Source of the DNA: Pegea sp. RAD2-039 | Taxonomy: Eukaryota > Chordata > Thaliacea > Salpida > Salpidae | NCBI GenBank assembly: GCA_034620365.1 | Contig: JAQGEQ010000007.1 | Span: 1-64,000 of the forward strand | DNA: 64,000 nucleotides | Direction of reading: 5' to 3' | In this document: piece after piece, positions 37,885 through 51,358 of the stretch | Layout: the number at the start of each line of letters is the position of its first letter | How positions within the stretch are numbered: position 1 is the first letter of the stretch | Notes under the pieces: generated by a model | Database searches by the model: none | What the model was told of the DNA's origin: nothing | The model's input: the letters and a program-made list of their open reading frames with translations, nothing else | Translations under genes and position numbers: made by a program

Positions 37885-38474
37885 TCTCTCAAAAAATTGC
37901 GACTTTCTGATTTTTCTCGCTTGAGATTTTTTCAGTGGTTCTTACATGAGCAAGATGTAATTTATTTAATCAACATTCTGTCGATTATTATTTCTTTAAT
38001 CTTTTAATATAACTTTGATTTTGGTAACCTACTGTACATTTTACTCATAATTACAAATATTCTGATAAAAATAATTCTGTTGTAGAACCTTTCATCTTTA
38101 TATGAATTTGTAAAATTATTAATAAAATAATATTAAAAAACTGAAAGTGTATTTATTTATTTCTTTGTATTTTTTAAGTAAGAGACAATTGATGAAAACT
38201 AGGTAGACGTGTTAATTATTAGTTATAAAAAGTGAAGTTATTTTTAAATTAATTTTAGAAACAACTAAGTTTTGAAAAATTGTATTGATACTTAAATAGA
38301 AATCAGATGAATGTTTAAAGACTTTTTTATTGACAGTTGGAAACATCTATTGATAGCTATGTTTAGTCGTGTAGTTTAAAATAAAACGTTAGTACTACGG
38401 TAAACTCCAAAGACCATGAAAGAATAAGAGAGTCAGTACTACAAAGTTTTAGTTTTTTATTAAGTTTAGATAAC
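37885..38474. other. 3' flank of gene copy 7
   Basis: AT-rich 3'-UTR and spacer, with the poly(A) signal noted under copy 7. No other feature seen. Confidence 0.4.
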
Positions 38475-39293
38475 ATGAAACCAGGAACCTCCCAAGGTGA
38501 CTCGTTAACGTTGATGCTCTTCTACATAATTTTGGTGATATCATTTAATCTACGAGAAGAGTACAGGACGGTTATAAGCATTAAACAAAATAGTAAGACA
38601 CTTATTCCTGGGAAACTAAATAAAACTGCAAAAATTTTTATGTAAAAAACTGAAAAAGTTCTCCGTAACCTTCCTAATACATCATCAATGTTCAGCAACA
38701 GCCGTGGTTCAAACTTAAGCTATCAATTCATTAAAACTTATATCGAAAGTGGATAAGGACAATCTCTATTTCAGTCCAGAAACGTTAAAATAAAAAATGT
38801 ATTAGGATATTTCAGTGCCTCTCCTGTTTGCTTTCCAAATATTTATACAAGTATTTCATCATCACATTTTGTTCTTTCATTAATAATCATAACTTTCAAT
38901 ACCTGTTCACTTTAATATATTTGCGCAGCTTATAGCTACATGTTCTATGCCACTAAGAAAAGCTCAAAATCTGTTAAACAAACAAAAAATGCAAATCAAA
39001 TGGGAAAAATGAAATTACGAGTTTTCCTCATCATTATAACAGATATATCTTGTTGGTTACCAGTTATAATCATGTCTATTATAAGCTATAGTGGATACAA
39101 ACTTGATGGTGACGTTCTTCCTTATTCTGCTATCATTATCCTACCAATCAATAGTGCAATAAATCCAATCATTTATTCAGGTATCGATAAAACCATTACA
39201 AACTTCATTAAAATAAAATGTTGTAGAATCGAACAGGAGGAACATTTCAAAGAAAAATACATTTTTAACGGAAAACTGTTAAATCTGTTTTAA
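38475..39293 (+). pseudogene. LGR-type receptor fragment G7
   Basis: Here the loop before segment 6 is open (AAYSYMFYATKKSSKSVKQ), followed by segment 6 (DISCWLPVIIMS; Phe to Ser in FCWLP) and segment 7 (LPINSAINPIIYS), plus a full tail to the stop at 39293 (117 codons from 38940). A TAA interrupts segment 5 (TCSL then stop, ~38912). Together with G8 it forms a less damaged subgroup than G2, G5 and G9. Confidence 0.72.
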
Positions 39294-39422
39294 CAAGATT
39301 TTTGTTGTTGTCATCATATATAAATTAATTTTTTGTTGTGTTTCTTTATTTGTAATCAGAGTTTGTTTCGTGATTTGATTTTTTGTAAAATATTGATTTT
39401 ATATTCTACTGTAAATTACAAG

Positions 39423-42400
39423 TCACATGGGCCTCGGTGGTCGGTAATCCTGGTTCTGACACAAATGCTAGCATGGTGCAGCTGCTTACCGAGAAGGTCA
39501 CCGACACGCACAAAAAACTCACTTTAGACCGTGAGGACGGAGAAAACAGTGTCATCATCTTTAATGTCTCTGAAACTGATAAAGATGATGACAGTAAGTT
39601 TTTTAATCAAATGTGCTCTCAAAGCATTGATTTTGTGGACGTTCCAAAGGTATCAATGACTAGACTTGGAGCAAAAAGCTCAGATCATCAAAGATCGCTG
39701 AAGGTGTCCTTTCAGGAAAGTTGGAACAAACGCAATTTTATTGCCAAGCTGTATAAGCTAAAGCTTGAGAAATAATTCGAAAGCATTAGAGTAGCACATG
39801 ATATGTGTGAAGATGATCGCTTAGAAAATAAGCGGCTTCTAAAAGAAGCGTATAACCGAAATCAGAAGGAACAACCAACTGATTTCAAATACAAAGTATT
39901 TGTTCGAGATCCACCATGGGCTTTGAGAATTGTGAAGGTTTTTTCGAAAAACGAAAGTGGAAAATAATCACTGGACCCACATCTTCTTTTTTCAAACTCT
40001 CTCCGCACACTATTGTGAATACCCAAGATATCAACTTACAGAAGCCGATCATCAAATCTCACAAACGTCAAAAAGACAATTCTTCTGTAACATTAGGTAT
40101 GTTCTTCAACGCACGGTCGATTATTAACAAAATTTTTCAATTGAAAGCTCTTTTGCATTTCCGAGATTTCACAATTGTTTTTATTACTGAAACTTGGTTG
40201 AAACCGTTTTATCCTGATTCTTTTCTGGTTGACGGTAACCTTTTTTGTGTTTTGCATTGTGATAGACTGTATGATAGAGGCGGCGGTGTTTGCGTAATTT
40301 ACAAAACATCGCTTGCACCCAAGATCTCTAGAAATCAGATTGATCCCCTTAATTGTCTATGGTTTGAGATTAGCGCTTATGATTTTCGCTACTCAAAGTC
40401 CAAAGTTTATCGTTTTATATGTACCTATCTTCCACGATCTAAAACTAATGATGAGGTTACTGTTAAGGCCTTATTGAAGGCTCTGAAGAGTGTTGTATGT
40501 CCTAAGTTATATATTTTTGGGGATTTTAATTTTGGTAAAATTAATTGGAATAACCCGAATTTAGCATTTAGTGGAAAACCCTTTTACTTGGGTAGCGATA
40601 ATACTACTTCACCCTTTCTAAGTCATTCCTTTGTAAGCTTCCTCAATGCCAACAATCTATCTCAAATGGTTACTTTTCCGACCCAAGTTAGTGGTAATAC
40701 TTTGGATCTTCTTATCACATCAAAACCCGCGAACATTTTCTACGTTGATCAAAAAGAAACTTTTGCTTTGACATGCGATCACAATATGATTCAATTCAAG
40801 CTCCATCAAACTCTTTTTATGAACGTTAAAGCTTCAAGCAAAAGGAATTCTTACTGTGGAAATTATAATGTTATTAACAAGTTTCTATCAGATGTTGACT
40901 GAATTTCTGTTTTCAACTCTTCCGAAGACATCAATACTATTTACTCAATGTTTACTAACATCGTTATTGAGTCAATCGAAAAATTCGTAAGTTTTTATAG
41001 AGCCAACAAAAAACCACATTTGCTGAAAAATTTAAAGAATTTACAACATTTTAAAAAACTCCTAAACAAACAAACTAAAACAGACCCTTCCATCAAATCT
41101 CTGTGCAAAGATCTTTGTATAGTTTACAAGAAATCTATTTTTAATTTCTATTTGGGAAGAGAAAGTGCAGTTTTATCTTCACTTTGCAAGAAAACTTTCT
41201 TTGGTTTCATAAATCGCAAGCTTAAGGCGAGATCTTTAATTGATAACAGCGACCAGCTTGTGATGGAACCAGAAAATAAAGCTGAGTTGCTAAGCAATCA
41301 GTTTAATAGCGTTTTCATAACCGATGATGGCAATAATCCTTGTCTCTCCTGCTCCGACATTATTACAAATGTCTCTGAGATGTGAGATCTTGACATAACG
41401 GTCAATATGGTATCTAAGGCTATTTCTTCTGTAAAATCATCAGTTTCCAACACCCCAGATCAGATCCCAGCTTTGTTTTTAAGAAAAACTAATTCCTCTT
41501 TATCACTACCTTTATTGCTTTTCTTTAACATGACTCTGAAGCGAGGAAGAGTTCCACAAATTTGGAAAAAAGCTATTATTAGACCAATTCAAAAAAAGGA
41601 TCCTAGAAACACTTCACGTAACTAAAGACCAGTTTCGCTGAATTCAGTTATCTGCAGAACTCAAGAGCATATCATTCACAATCATATGACCAGTCAATTG
41701 ATGGAGCACCATCTAATATCTGATGTCCAACATGGCTTTGTGAAACGGAGATCTTCCCTGACTCAACATCGCACTTTTCTTAAAGAACTCACAGCTCATT
41801 AAGAAAAGTAACACTCCCTTTGAATTCATATACCTCGATTATGCTAGATCATTTGATTCTGTCCCACACACTAGGCTCGTTACTGTATTGAAAAACTTAA
41901 AAATCAACAGCTTTATCTTACAGTGGATTGAAGATTACCTATCTGGTAGAACCCAACAAACTCGTGTAGAAAAGATCTTTATCTACTATTGTTCAAATGA
42001 CTAGTGGTGTTCCTCAGGGTTCTGTTCTGGGTCCCCTTCTATTTTAATTTTCATCGAAGATCTTATCAGAAGATTAGTATCAGTAGATGATATCAGAGTG
42101 TTTGTGTATGCAGATGATATCAAGCTATTATCTTGTAATCCCTCAAAACTTCAAACTGCACTACACACTGTAGAAAACTGGTCTACGAATTGGCAGCGCA
42201 GAATACAGCCCACAAAGTCTGAACTCATAACTTTTTCTCGTAAAACCAGCTGTAAATTGCTTGAACCGATACTCCATCAATAGATTTATTATTTAACGAG
42301 TATCTTCGGTCATAGGCCTTGGCATTACTCTATCATCTGACTTTAAATAGCACAATTATGTTTCCAAAATCTTTGGAAAATCATTCAACCTTGTCTCCCT

Positions 42401-43139
42401 TATTACAAAGACCTTTAATTCTAAGAATCAATGTTTTTTTATCAATCTTTTTAAATTGTACTTACGTCCAATTCTTGAATACAATGTCAGTGCATGGATG
42501 CCATATCAAGTTAGTGATATTAAGAAAATCGAATTTGTTCAGGCCATATATACAAGATTAGTATGTAGGAAACTTAATATTAAATATGATAGTTATAAAC
42601 ATCGTCTCAGTCTTTTCAATTTAGATACTTTGGAAATCTGACGGATTATATACGACTTAATTCTTATTTTTAAAATTTTCCACTATTTAATTGACATTCA
42701 TTTTGATGATTTGTTTTCCATTAGTCCTTCTCCAAGTTATATTGAAGCAGACGACATACATTACACGTTAATAAGCCTATATCACCTAGTACATCGCTCA
42801 GAGCAATTTTTTTCTCATAAAGTACAATTTATACATGGAATTAGCTGCCATCAGACATTTCCATGTCGAAGTCACTAGTATTGTTCAAGCAAAAGTTAAA
42901 CCGCTATAATATTGCCACCATTATCATTTCTAAACTGCGATTTTTCTCTTTCTTATATTATTAACATTCGATGTAATTAATCACTGTTATATGTTTTAAA
43001 TGATATCGAAATACCATGTGTTACATCTTTTACTTTCTATATTTTTGGCTAAATAGATGTTATTTGTGAGAATGTGTGTTAGCGAGAGGTGCTCTTTTCA
43101 GATACAGTTTGCATTTATTGAAATAAATAAATAAACAAA
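39423..43139 (+). mobile_element. LINE copy L7, long form
   Basis: 3717 bp. ORF1 part from ~39437 with a TAA at ~39772 (KLEK then stop). Endonuclease frame 39916-40902 (328 codons), ending in a TGA at DVD. Linker 40948-41385, RT start 41407-41625, YADD box at ~42098 (FVYADDIKLL), C-terminal part 42456-42641. Near twin of L8 at an offset of ~7224 bp, including the same nonsense codons. Confidence 0.82.
39916..40902 (+). pseudogene. LINE endonuclease frame (328 codons) of L7
   Basis: Opens with MGFENCEGFFEKRKWK, which overlaps the last ~50 nt of ORF1 in another frame. Then FFNARSIINKI, ITETWL, DRGGGVCV, GDFNFGKINW and CDHNMIQF. It shows the original ORF1/ORF2 overlap arrangement of this LINE. 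Stops at TGA after FLSDVD. Confidence 0.75.
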
Positions 43140-44113
43140 CCGAAAAAATGCTGAAAAAATCAAAATATCTTAAAAAAGATTTAAATTTAGGAAGACTAAT
43201 TCAAGTTGAAAATTTTATGAGATTAAAAGATAATGCTGAAAAGAATAAGGTTAAAAATCAAAATATTTTTAATACGTTTTAATTCTAGGAAAAGTAAAAA
43301 ATAAAAAGCTTAAGCGAAACTTTTTCACTAAATTATTTAGTTCAGTTTTCACCCAAAAAAGAAGATGTAGCACAAAGAATTGAGTTGTTTGAATGTAGAG
43401 ATATGTTTAAAGCTTGTATAAACATTATTTTATAAGAAACATTTATGAAATGTAATCAATCTAAAGTTTATTAATTAAAAATTAATAAACATGAAATTAA
43501 TACAATTATTGTAATGTCTCATTCAGAACAGGAAATAATTAAATTTGAAAAGAGTATAAACAGAAAATGTTTGTTATCTTTTATATGATTAACATCAGGT
43601 CCTGATTTTTAAAGAAAAATTGTTTTATTTTAAGAATTATAAAAGTACTTTCACGGTGAGGTTTGTGTTTTGAAGTTGTGATACACAACACTTAAAAAAT
43701 ATTTTTAGAAAAGAGGAGAGAATATAAAAACCTATCAACCTCTTAAAAATTTGTTTATAAATTATTGAAATTTTTTAATTAAACAATTGCGAAAAATCTA
43801 CTTCTTTTATGTTTATTTATTTAAATTTCTGAACTTTAAAATATTTACATTTCATGAAATATCTTATAAACAAGTTCTTCTCAAAATCATATATATATAT
43901 CAGCTCTAAAAGCATATCTTCATTCAGTTCGTTTCTTCTTTTATTGTCGAAACTGAACAATTTTGCTTTTCTTCAAAAACTGCAAGCCTGCAAAACTGAT
44001 AATTAATTTTTCATGTCTATCTTTTAATCTATTTAAAAATTTTAACTTGAATTAGTTTTCCTAAATTTAAATCTTTTTTAAGATATTTTGATTTTTTTTC
44101 AGCATTTTTTTGG
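43140..44113 (+). mobile_element. TIR element T7
   Basis: Full-length copy, 974 bp, useful as the reference. Left TIR CCGAAAAAATGCTG..., right TIR ending ...CAGCATTTTTTTGG. The repeats stay alignable for about 95 bp with a few mismatches. The left edge follows the LINE tail (AAATAAAC) directly. Confidence 0.65.
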
Positions 44114-44143
44114 TTGATAAAAGTAAATATCTTTAAACTAACA

Positions 44144-45105
44144 ATGAAGCTAATTATTATGATGATTTTGTTGGCATCAGTCAATCTTTCATATCAGGTT
44201 TGTAACTTAAAATCAATTTATTTGTAGAAATATTCTTGCAGCTTTAATTTTTTGTCATATTTTATTGTTAAACTTCAAATATTAGAAAATTTACTTCTTA
44301 ATTTATTTATAAACAATTTTCTAAATATTTTTGTTTCAATTTCAGCTATTTGAAGTAAACGACATCTACGAAAATAGGCCATATCTTACTGCTGAGGTAT
44401 AAACCAACAATTTTTACTTTTCAAGTTGATTATGTTTATATAATTTAAATGTTGTTCTATCTCATTATATGTCTTCAACCAGCTGATCTGTTCTCCATTA
44501 AGACAAATTTTATATTTTCTTCTTGTTTTTATAAAATGATAGCTCATGAATATTTTGAATGCTCTAAATCTAACCAAAAACTTGGTGCATGAAGTTTAAA
44601 CTCAACCTCTCTTTTTCATCTTTACTATCAGTGCTTTTGTCACTTTACTGTTTACGGCATTAGTTGAACAACATACGATGATTTAACTACTGAATAAAGT
44701 ATAATTTTTTTTTAATCCAATTTGAACATCGTATCACTTTGATCAGTAAACTTAGTTTGATGACAATACCAATCTAAAAGCAATTTTACTTACAGAGAAA
44801 TCTTGTTTAGTATTTGAAAGAGCTTAAGAGATACTTAATTGTATCAACCGTTATTGAAGCTTCTATGATATCACAAAAATATGTTTAAAAACTTCTAACT
44901 TTTTCAGCAAGTCTTGGCAATATTCAATGATAAAACTGGTAAACTGAAAAACATCTTGCAAGGGAGAAACGTTTTGGTCGGTTCACCAGAGGGTTTTGTT
45001 GATAGACTTGCTCATGAAACAAGTAAGAAAAGCAAAGAGAGTTTTGGATCAGTGTATATTAGAGGAAGGAAATATACTCCAAACGTTAGTCAGGAAGATA
45101 ATTAA
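44144..45105 (+). CDS. Small secreted protein gene, copy 8 (divergent variant)
   Basis: Exons 44144-44197, 44346-44396 and 44908-45105. Exon 3 shares the Ile, Arg and His changes of copy 7 but keeps the first Gln, has Asn in place of Glu (KLKN) and Gly in place of Asp (PEGF). All these differences alter amino acids. The intron 2 frame that is open in several copies carries a TGA here. Confidence 0.7.
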
Positions 45106-45697
45106 TCTCTCAAAAAATTGCGACTTTCTGATTTTTCTCGCTTGAGACTTCTGCAGTAGTTCTTACATGAGCAAGATGTAATTTATTTAATCAACATTCT
45201 GTCGATTATTATTTCTTTAATCTTTTAATATAACTTTGATTTAGGTAACCTACTGTACATTTTACCCATAATTACAAATATTCTGATAAAAATAATTCTG
45301 TTGTAAAACCTTTCATCTTTATATGAATTTTTATAATCATTAATAAAATAATATTAAAAAACTGAATGTGTATTTATTTATTTCTTTGTATTTCTTAAGT
45401 AAGAGACAATTGATGAAAACTAGGTAGACGTGTTATTTATTAGTTATAAAAAGTGAAGTTAAGTTTAAATTAATTTTTAGAAACAACTAAGTTTTGAAAA
45501 ATTGTATTGATACTTAAATAGAAATCAGATGAATGTTTAAAGACTTTTTTATTGATAGTTGAAATCATCTATTGATAGCTATCTTTAGTTGTGTAGTTTA
45601 AAATAAAACGTTAGTACTACGGTAAACTACAAAGACCATGAAAAAATAAGAGAGTCAGTACTACAAAGTTTTAGTTTTTTATTAAGTTTAGATAAAC
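45106..45697. other. 3' flank of gene copy 8
   Basis: AT-rich spacer. AATAAA kept near 45343. Nothing else seen. Confidence 0.4.
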
Positions 45698-46517
45698 ATG
45701 AAACCAGGAACCTCCCAAGGTGACTAGTTAACGTTGATGCTCTTCTACATAATTTTGGTGATATCATTTAAACTACGAGACAGAGTACAGGACGGTTATA
45801 AGCATTAAACAAAATAGTAAGACAATTAATGTTGAGAAACTAAATATAAATGCGGAAAATTTTTATGAAAAAAACTGAAAAATTCTCAGTAACCTTCCTA
45901 ATACATCAACAATGTTCAACAACAGCCGCGGTTCAAACTTAAGCTATCAATTCATTAAAACTTATTTCGAAAGTGGAAAAGGAGAATCTCTATTTCAGTC
46001 CATAAACATTAAAATATAAAATATATTTGGATACTTCAGTACCTCTCCTGTTTGCTTTCCAAATTGTGATACAAGTATTTCATCATCTCATTTTATTCTT
46101 TAATTAATAATCATAACCTTCAATACTTGTTCACTTTTATATATTTGTGCAGCTTATAGCTACATGTTCTATGCCACTAAGAAAAGCTCAAAATCTGTTA
46201 AATAAGCAAAAAATGCAAATCAAATGGGAAAAATGAAATTACGAGTTTTCCTCATCATTATAACAGATATGTTTTGTCGGTTACCAGTTATAATGATGTC
46301 TATTATAAGCTATAGTGGATACAAACTTGATGGTGATGTTCTTACTTGTTCTGCTATAATTATCCTACCAATCAATAGTGCAATAAATCCAATCATTTAT
46401 TCAGGTATCGATAAAACCATTACAAACTTCATTAAAATAAAATGTTGTAGAATCGAACAGGAGGAACATTTCAAAGAAAAAAAAATTTTTAACGGAAAAC
46501 TGTTAAATCTTTTTTAA
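45698..46517 (+). pseudogene. LGR-type receptor fragment G8
   Basis: Like G7, with segment 6 DMFCRLPVIMMSI (Trp of the FCWLP box changed to Arg) and an in-frame TAA in the loop (SVK then stop at ~46201). Segment 7 and tail are open to 46517. Confidence 0.7.
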
Positions 46518-46647
46518 CAAGATTTTTGTTGTTGTCATCATATATAAATTAATTTTTTTGTTGTGTTTCTTTATTTGTAATCAGAGTTTGTTTTGTGATT
46601 TGATTTGTTGTAAAATATTGATTTTATATTCTACTGTAAATTAAAAG

Positions 46648-49600
46648 TCACATGGGCCTCGGTGGTCGGTAATCCTGGTTCTGACAAAAACGCTAACATG
46701 GTGCAGCTTCTTGCCAATAAGGTCACCGACATGCACAAAAAACTCACTTTAGACTGCGAGGACGGAGAAAACAGTTGCACCATCTTTAATGTCTCTGAGA
46801 CTGATCATGATGATGACAGTAAGTTTTTTAATCAAATGTGCTCTCAAAGCATTGATTTTGTGGACGTTTCTAAGGTATCAATGACTAGACTTGGAGCAAA
46901 AAGCTCAGATCATCAAAGACCGCTGAAGGTGTCCTTTCAGGAAAGTTGGAACAGACGCAGGTTTCTTGCCAAGCTGTATAAGCTAAAGTTTGAGAAAAAA
47001 TTCGAAAGCATTAGAGTAGCACATGATATGTGTGAAGATGATCGCTTAGAAAATAAGCGTCTTCTAAAAGAAGAGTATAACCGAAATCAGAAGGAACAAC
47101 CAACTGATTTCAAATACAAACTATTTGTTCGAGATCCACCATGGGCTTTGAGAATTGTGAAGGTTTTTTCGAAAAACCAAAGTGGAAAATAATCACTGGA
47201 ACCGCATCTTCTTTTTTCAAACTCTCTCCGCACTCAATTGTTAGTACCCAAGATATCAATTTAGAGAAACCTATCATCAAATCTTACAAGCGTCAAAAAG
47301 ACAATTCTTCTATCACATTAGGTATGTTCTTCAACGCACGGTCGTTTATTAACAAAATTTTTCAATTGAAAGCTCTTTTGCATTTCCGAGATTTCACATT
47401 TGTTTTTATTACTGAAACTTGGTTGAAACCGTTTTATCCTGATTCTTTTCTGGTTGACGGTAATCTTTTTTGTGTTTTGCATTGTGATAGACTGTATGAT
47501 AGAGGCGGCGGTGTTTGCGTAATTTACAAAACATCGCTTGCACCCAAGATCTCTAGAAATCAGATTGATCCCCTTAATTGTCTATGGTTTGAGATTAGCG
47601 CTTATGATTTCACTATTCAAAGTCCAAAGTTTATCGTTTTATATGTACCTATCTTCCACGATCTAAAACTAATGATGAGGTTACTGTTAAGGCCTTATTG
47701 AAGGCTCTGAAGAGTGTTGTATGTCCTAAGTTATATATTTTTGGGGATTTTAATTTTGGTAAAATTAATTGGAATAACCCGAATTTAGCATTTAGTGGAA
47801 AACCCTTTTACTTGAGTAGCGATAATACTACTTCACCCTTTCTAAGTCATTCCTTTGTAAGCTTCCTCAATGCCAACAATCTATCTCAAATGGTTACTTT
47901 TCCGACCCAAGTTAGTGGTAATACTTTGGATCTTCTTATCACATCAAAACCCGCGAACATTTTCTAAGTTGATCAAAAAGAAACTTTTGCTTTGACATGC
48001 GATCACAATATGATTCAATTCAAGCTCCATCAAACTCTTTTTATGAACGTTAAAGCTTCAAGCAAAAGGAATTCTTACTGTGGAAATTATAATGTTATTA
48101 ACAAGTTTCTATCAGATGTTGACTGAATTTCTGTTTTCAACTCTTCCGAAGACATCAATACTATTTACTCAATGTTTACTAACATCGTTATTGAGTCAAT
48201 CGAAAAATTCGTAAGTTTTTATAGAGCCAACAAAAAACCACATTTGCCCAAAAATTTAAAGAATTTACAACATTTTAAAAAACTCCTAAACAAACAAACT
48301 AAAACAGACCCTTCCATCAAATCTCTGTGCAAAGATCTTTGTATAGTTTACAAGAAATCTATTTTTAATTTCTATTTGGGAAGAGAAAGTGCAGTTTTAT
48401 CTTCACTTTGCAAGAAAACTTTCTTTGGTTTCATAAATCGCAAGCTTAAGGCGAGATCTTTAATTGATAACAGCGACCAGCTTGTGATGGAACCAGAAAA
48501 TAAAGCTGAGTTGCTAAGCAATCAGTTTAATAGCGTTTTCATAACCGATGATGGCAATAATCCTTGTCTCTCCTGCTCCGACATTATTACAAATGTCTCT
48601 GAGATGTGAGATCTTGACATAACGGTCAATATGGTATCTAAGGCTATTTCTTCTGTAAAATCATCAGTTTCCAACACCCCAGATCAGATCCCAGCTTTGT
48701 TTTTAAGAAAAACTAATTCCTCTTTATCACTACCTTTATTGCTTTTCTTTAACATGACTCTGAAGCGAGGAAGAGTTCCACAAATTTGGAAAAAAGCTAT
48801 TATTAGACCAATTCAAAAAAAGGATCCTAGAAACACTTCACGTAACTAAAGACCAGTTTCGCTGACTTCAGTTATCTGCAGAACTCAAGAGCATATCATT
48901 CACAATCATATGACCAGTCAATTGATGGAGCACCATCTAATATCTGATGTCCAACATGGCTTTGTGAAACGGAGATCTTCCCTGACTCAACATCGCACTT
49001 TTCTTAAAGAACTCACAGCTCATTAAGAAAAGTAACACTCCCTTTGAATTCATATACCTCGATTTTGCTAGATCATTTGATTCTGTCCCACACACTAGGC
49101 TCGTTACTGTATTGAAAAACTTAAAAATCAACAGCTTTATCTTACAGTGGATTGAAGATTACCTATCTGGTAGAACCCAACAAACTCGTGTAGAAAAGAT
49201 CTTTATCTACTATTGTTCAAATGACTAGTGGTGTTCCTCAGGGTTCTGTTCTGGGTCCCCTTCTATTTTAATTTTCATCGAAGATCTTATCAGAAGATTA
49301 GTATCAGTAGATGATATCAGAGTGTTTGTGTATGCAGATGATATCAAGCTATTATCTTGTAATCCTTCAAAACTTCAAACTGCACTACACACTGTAGAAA
49401 ACTGATGTACGAATTGGGAGCTCAAAATACAGCCCACAAAGTCTGAACTTTTTCTCCTAAACCAGCTGTAAATTGCCTGAACCGATACTCTATCAATAGA
49501 TTTATTATTTAACGAGTATCTTCGGTCCTAGGCATTGGCATTACTCTATCATCTGACTTTAAATAGCACAATTATGTTTCCAAAATCTTTGGGAAATCAA

Positions 49601-50354
49601 TCAACCTTGTCTTCCTTATTATAAAGACCTTTAATTCTAAGAATCAATGTTTTTTTATCAATCTTTTTAAATTGTACTTACGTCCAATTCTTGAATACAA
49701 TGTCAGTGCATGGATGCCATATCAAGTTAGTGATATTAAGAAAATCGAATTTGTTCAGGCCATATATACAAGATTAGTATGTAGGAAACTTAATATTAAA
49801 TATGATAGTTATAAACATCGTCTCAGTCTTTTCAATTTAGATACTTTGGAAATCCGACGGATTATATACGACTTAATTCTTATTTTTAAAATTTTCCACT
49901 ATTTAATTGACATTCATTTTGATGATTTGTTTTCCATTAGTCCTTCTCCAAGTTATATTGAAGCAGACGACATACATTACACGTTAATAAGCCTATATCA
50001 CCTAGTACATCGCTCAGAGCAATTTTTTCTCATATAGTACAATTAATACATGGAATTAGCTGCCATCAGACATTTCCATGTCGAAGTCACTAGTATTGTT
50101 CAAGCAAAAGTTAAACCGCTATAATATTGCCACCATTATCATTTCTAAACTGCGATTTTTCTCTTTCTTATATTATTAACATTCGATGTAGTTAAGCACT
50201 GTTATATGTTTTAAATGATATCGAAATACCATGTGTTACATCTTTTACTTTCTATATTTTTGGCTAAATAGATGTTATTTGTGAGAATGTGTGTTAGCGA
50301 GAGGTGCTCTTTTCAGATACAGTTTGCATTTATTGAAATAAATAAATAAACAAA
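46648..50354 (+). mobile_element. LINE copy L8, long form
   Basis: 3707 bp, twin of L7. The endonuclease is split by a frameshift near 47610 (47141-47701 and 47698-47967) and has TAA where L7 reads FYV. The RT start 48631-48849 has the same translation as in L7. C-terminal part 49672-50037. Confidence 0.82.
46662..47192 (+). pseudogene. LINE ORF1 C-terminal part, best preserved copy (176 codons)
   Basis: Begins at the truncation point, so its own start codon is missing (first codon here GTG). Contains MTRLGAKSSDHQRPLKVSF, then RVAHDMCEDDRLENK and KYKLFVRDPPWALRIV: the layout of the RRM-like plus C-terminal region of ORF1 proteins in CR1-like LINEs (RNA-binding chaperone role). It ends 50 nt inside the start of ORF2. 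Confidence 0.7.
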
Positions 50355-51328
50355 CCGAAAAAATGCTGCAAAAATCAAAATATCTTAAAAAAGATTTAAA
50401 TTTAGGAAGACTAATTCAAGTTGAAAATTTTATGAGATTAAAAGATAATGCTGAAAAGAATAACGTTAAAAATCAAAATATTTTTAAAACGTTTTAATTT
50501 TAGGAAAAGTAAAAAATAAAAAGCTTAAGCGAAACTTTTTCACTAAATTATTTAGTTCAGTTTTCACCCAAAAAAGAAGATGTAGCGCAAAGAATTGAGT
50601 TGTTTGAATGTAGAGATATGTTTAAAGCTTGTATAAACATTATTTTATAAGAAACATTTATGAAATGTAATCAATCTAAAGTTTATTAATTAAAAATTGA
50701 TAAACATGAAATTAATACAATTATTGTAATGCCTCATTCAGAACAGGAAATAATTAAATTTGAAAAGAGTATAAACAGAAAATGTTTGTTATCTTTTATA
50801 TGATTAACATCAGGTCCTGATTTTTAAAGAAAAATTGTTTTATTTTAAGAATTATAAAAGCACTTTCACGGTAAGGTTTGTGTTTTGAATTTTCGATACA
50901 TAACACTTAAAAAATATTTTTAGAAAAGAGGAGAAAACATAAAAACCTATCAACCTCTTAAAAATTTGTTTATAAATTATTGAAATTTTTTAATTAAACA
51001 ATTGCGAAAATTCTACTTCTTTTATGTTTATTTATTTAAATTTCTGAACTTTAAAATATTTACATTTCATGAAATATCTTTTAAACAAGTTCTTCTCAAA
51101 ATCATATATATATATCAGCTCTAAAAGCATATCTTCATTCAGTTCGTTTCTTCTTTTATTGTCGAAACTGAACAAATTTGCTTTTCTTCAAAAACTGCAA
51201 GCTTGCAAAACTGATCATTAATTTTTCATGTCTATCTTTTAATCTATTTAAAAATTTTAACTTGAATTAGTTTTCCTAAATTTAAATCTTTTTTAAGATA
51301 TTTTGATTTTTTTTCAGCATTTTTTTGG
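50355..51328 (+). mobile_element. TIR element T8
   Basis: Full-length 974-bp copy between L8 and gene copy 9. Confidence 0.6.
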
Positions 51329-51358
51329 TTGATAAAAGTAAATATCTTAAAACTAACA

